From NCBI GenBank assembly GCA_023441145.1, contig JAEZQN010000327.1, forward strand, positions 1 through 6,987: a stretch of DNA of 6,987 bases, read 5' to 3'. How positions within the stretch are numbered: position 1 is the stretch's first letter; every line of letters starts with the position of its first letter. Origin of the DNA: Bacillota bacterium. Lineage in GTDB: Bacteria > Bacillota > Clostridia > Lachnospirales > Lachnospiraceae. Positions 5,839-6,987 of the stretch are shown piece by piece. The notes under the pieces were generated by a model that saw only the letters and a list, made by a program, of their open reading frames with translations, was not told the DNA's origin and did no database searches. Made by a program: the position numbers and the translations under genes.

Positions 5839-6594
5839 GTGGAAACATATAAGATAATCTTAGAATATGATGGAACAAGATATGGAGGTTATAGAAATAG
5901 CAAAAAAGTGAGTACAGTCTCTATTCAAGACAAGATAGAGGCTGTGCTCACCCGTATGGAAGACGGGCATAGTTTTCATATAGCAGCGGCAGTGAATACA
6001 GAGACAGGAGTGCATAGTATGGGACAAACTATTTCCTATGCTACAAATCAGAAGTATGATGCAAAAGAAGTAAAGGAATACATGAATCAGTATCTACCCA
6101 TGGATATTGTGGTTAGAGAGGTTATAAAAGTCAGAAATGGATTCCATGCAGAGATTGCTAAAGAAGCACTTCTATACCAGTATCGAGTACAGACTGGTAG
6201 ATATCAAAATGTGATGGAACAGGCGTACATGGAGTATGAACACAAGGGGTTAGATCTTGTAGCAATGAGAGAGGGGACCAAGTTACTGTGTGGAGAGGTG
6301 GACCTGATGGCCCTTAGTACCAATCCACGATTAAAAAAGTCCACCCTTCGAAGAATAGAGAAGCTTCAGATTTTGGTGGACCGAGAGGAAATCAAGATAG
6401 AATGTCAGATTGACCAGGTATGGCCAGGACTCATACCAGCTATCTTTGGTGTGATACTTCAATTAGGAAGACATGAATTAGAGCTTTGTGATCTACAGCT
6501 AAAGCTAGAAGAAAAGCAGTTAGGCTCCCTATATTGTCCAGCAAGTGTTAAGGGCATTATCTTGCAAAAAGTGCTATATGATATAGAAGGATAG
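5839..6594 (+). CDS. TruA-family pseudouridine synthase-like protein with altered active site
   Basis: TruA normally makes pseudouridine at tRNA positions 38-40. This 251-residue protein has the family's length and landmarks in order: YDGTRYGGY (10-18), TGVHSMGQ (56-63), LPMDIVV (86-92), FHAE (102-105), YQY (113-115), LLCGEVDL (149-156), LQLGR (207-211). The catalytic motif GRTDAGVHA, however, reads VNTETGVHS (52-60), so the catalytic Asp is E55 and the Arg two residues before it is N53. FHAR has become FHAE (E105), the Lys of KxYxY is L111, and the Arg of the GFLxxMVR segment aligns with P200. Tyr113 is kept. Fold retained with the chemistry probably lost is the simplest reading; a different uridine or RNA-binding role is possible. 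The frame is intact, so it is not an obvious pseudogene. It starts at GTG (5839), supported by AGGAG (5828-5832) at 6 bases, and lies 33 bases after the YtaF-like gene. Confidence 0.85.
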   Translation: METYKIILEYDGTRYGGYRNSKKVSTVSIQDKIEAVLTRMEDGHSFHIAAAVNTETGVHSMGQTISYATNQKYDAKEVKEYMNQYLPMDIVVREVIKVRNGFHAEIAKEALLYQYRVQTGRYQNVMEQAYMEYEHKGLDLVAMREGTKLLCGEVDLMALSTNPRLKKSTLRRIEKLQILVDREEIKIECQIDQVWPGLIPAIFGVILQLGRHELELCDLQLKLEEKQLGSLYCPASVKGIILQKVLYDIEG

Positions 6595-6596
6595 TC

Positions 6597-6613
6597 AAAA
6601 GCTAGGCTTTTTT
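6597..6613. terminator. Weak terminator-like hairpin between convergent genes
   Basis: AAAAGC (6597-6602) can pair with GCTTTT (6606-6611) around the loop TAG, followed by more T. It overlaps the last codons of the minus-strand DedA gene and begins just after the TruA-like stop at 6594. The stem is only six pairs with two GC pairs, so function is doubtful, but nothing else in the 7-base gap could terminate either transcript. Confidence 0.3.
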
Positions 6614-6987
6614 CTTTGGTAATAGCTGCTTTAAAGGGCCTATCTTAAAAAGAAATATGAGTAAAGCGATAAGTAGAAGGGGAAGAAAGATTCCTTTGTA
6701 GCGAGAATAGTATTCTAAAGCTATTTTCCAATTTTCCCGAAGGGTGTATCCAAGACCAATAAGAATGATATTCCATACAGTAATGCCTGCAGCGGAAGCT
6801 GTGATAAACACCGAATACTTTTGCTTAGTTACTCCTGAGATAAAGGCAATATAGGTACGACATATGGGAATGACACGACCTATACAAACTGCCCAAGAAC
6901 CATATTTATCAAATCGTTCAAAAGAGCTGTCTAGTCCCTTTTGGGTGCTAGGGAACCTCTTTTTAATTTTATTAATTAGAGGAAGTC
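6602..6987 (-). CDS. DedA family (SNARE-associated/VTT domain) membrane protein, 5' end beyond the window
   Basis: The minus-strand frame is open to the window edge and encodes the last 127 residues (first whole codon at 6983-6985); the ATG at 6809-6811 is internal. DedA proteins are integral membrane proteins of about 200 residues; several bacterial and archaeal members are implicated in flipping phospholipid or undecaprenyl-phosphate carriers and in membrane homeostasis. The visible part has the family core: a re-entrant segment with R-x-x-P-x-x-R (GRVIPICRTYIAFISG, visible residues 36-51, R37, P40, R43), then a membrane helix with AAGITVWNIILIGLGY (65-80), and a C-terminal membrane segment (about 98-113) ending in a basic cytoplasmic tail KKKA. 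The N-terminal acidic and proline motifs are outside the window. The gene faces the TruA-like gene with 7 bases between stop codons and is not part of that operon. Confidence 0.88.
   Translation of the reverse strand, partial: LPLINKIKKRFPSTQKGLDSSFERFDKYGSWAVCIGRVIPICRTYIAFISGVTKQKYSVFITASAAGITVWNIILIGLGYTLRENWKIALEYYSRYKGIFLPLLLIALLIFLFKIGPLKQLLPKKKA

Noticed and set aside
5839..6594. TruA-like gene as a pseudogene
   Set aside because: Full family length, intact frame, good ribosome site and preserved structural motifs argue for a maintained gene despite the active-site changes.

Overview
The window reads as chromosomal DNA of a low-GC Gram-positive bacterium of the class Clostridia, probably Lachnospiraceae. 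This rests on AT-rich sequence with strong purine-rich Shine-Dalgarno sites, the style of the enolase, and a YtaF-type membrane protein, a family tied to endospore formers. The assignment is from pattern recognition only; no search was run. I see no insertion sequence, phage gene, CRISPR array, tRNA or rRNA.

Layout. Positions 1-514 (+) hold the last third of an M32 metallocarboxypeptidase. After an 89-base gap with a perfect AT-rich palindrome comes enolase (604-1923, +), closed by a near-ideal 15-bp hairpin. On the minus strand lie an unrecognised 104-residue protein (1999-2313) and, upstream of it, a type IIA P-type cation ATPase (2423-5074). A 173-base divergent control region (5075-5247) separates the ATPase from a plus-strand pair: a YtaF/MntP-like membrane protein (5248-5805) and a TruA-like protein (5839-6594) that has lost the catalytic aspartate and several other active-site residues. 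Facing these, only 7 bases away, is the 3' part of a DedA-family membrane protein (6602 to the window end, -). No stretch over 300 bases lacks a gene.

How the genes may work together. The M32 peptidase and enolase are housekeeping functions with no evident link. The most connected part is the divergent ATPase/YtaF-like pair: two predicted ion-handling membrane proteins sharing one short control region. That region contains a direct repeat and promoter-like elements that can be read as sporulation-sigma sites (SigK-like toward ytaF, SigE-like toward the ATPase). B. subtilis relatives of both (YloB and YtaF) are associated with sporulation, so a shared sporulation or calcium role is a plausible but unproven inference. 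The most unusual protein is the TruA-like one: an intact fold-length reading frame with an apparently dismantled pseudouridine synthase active site.
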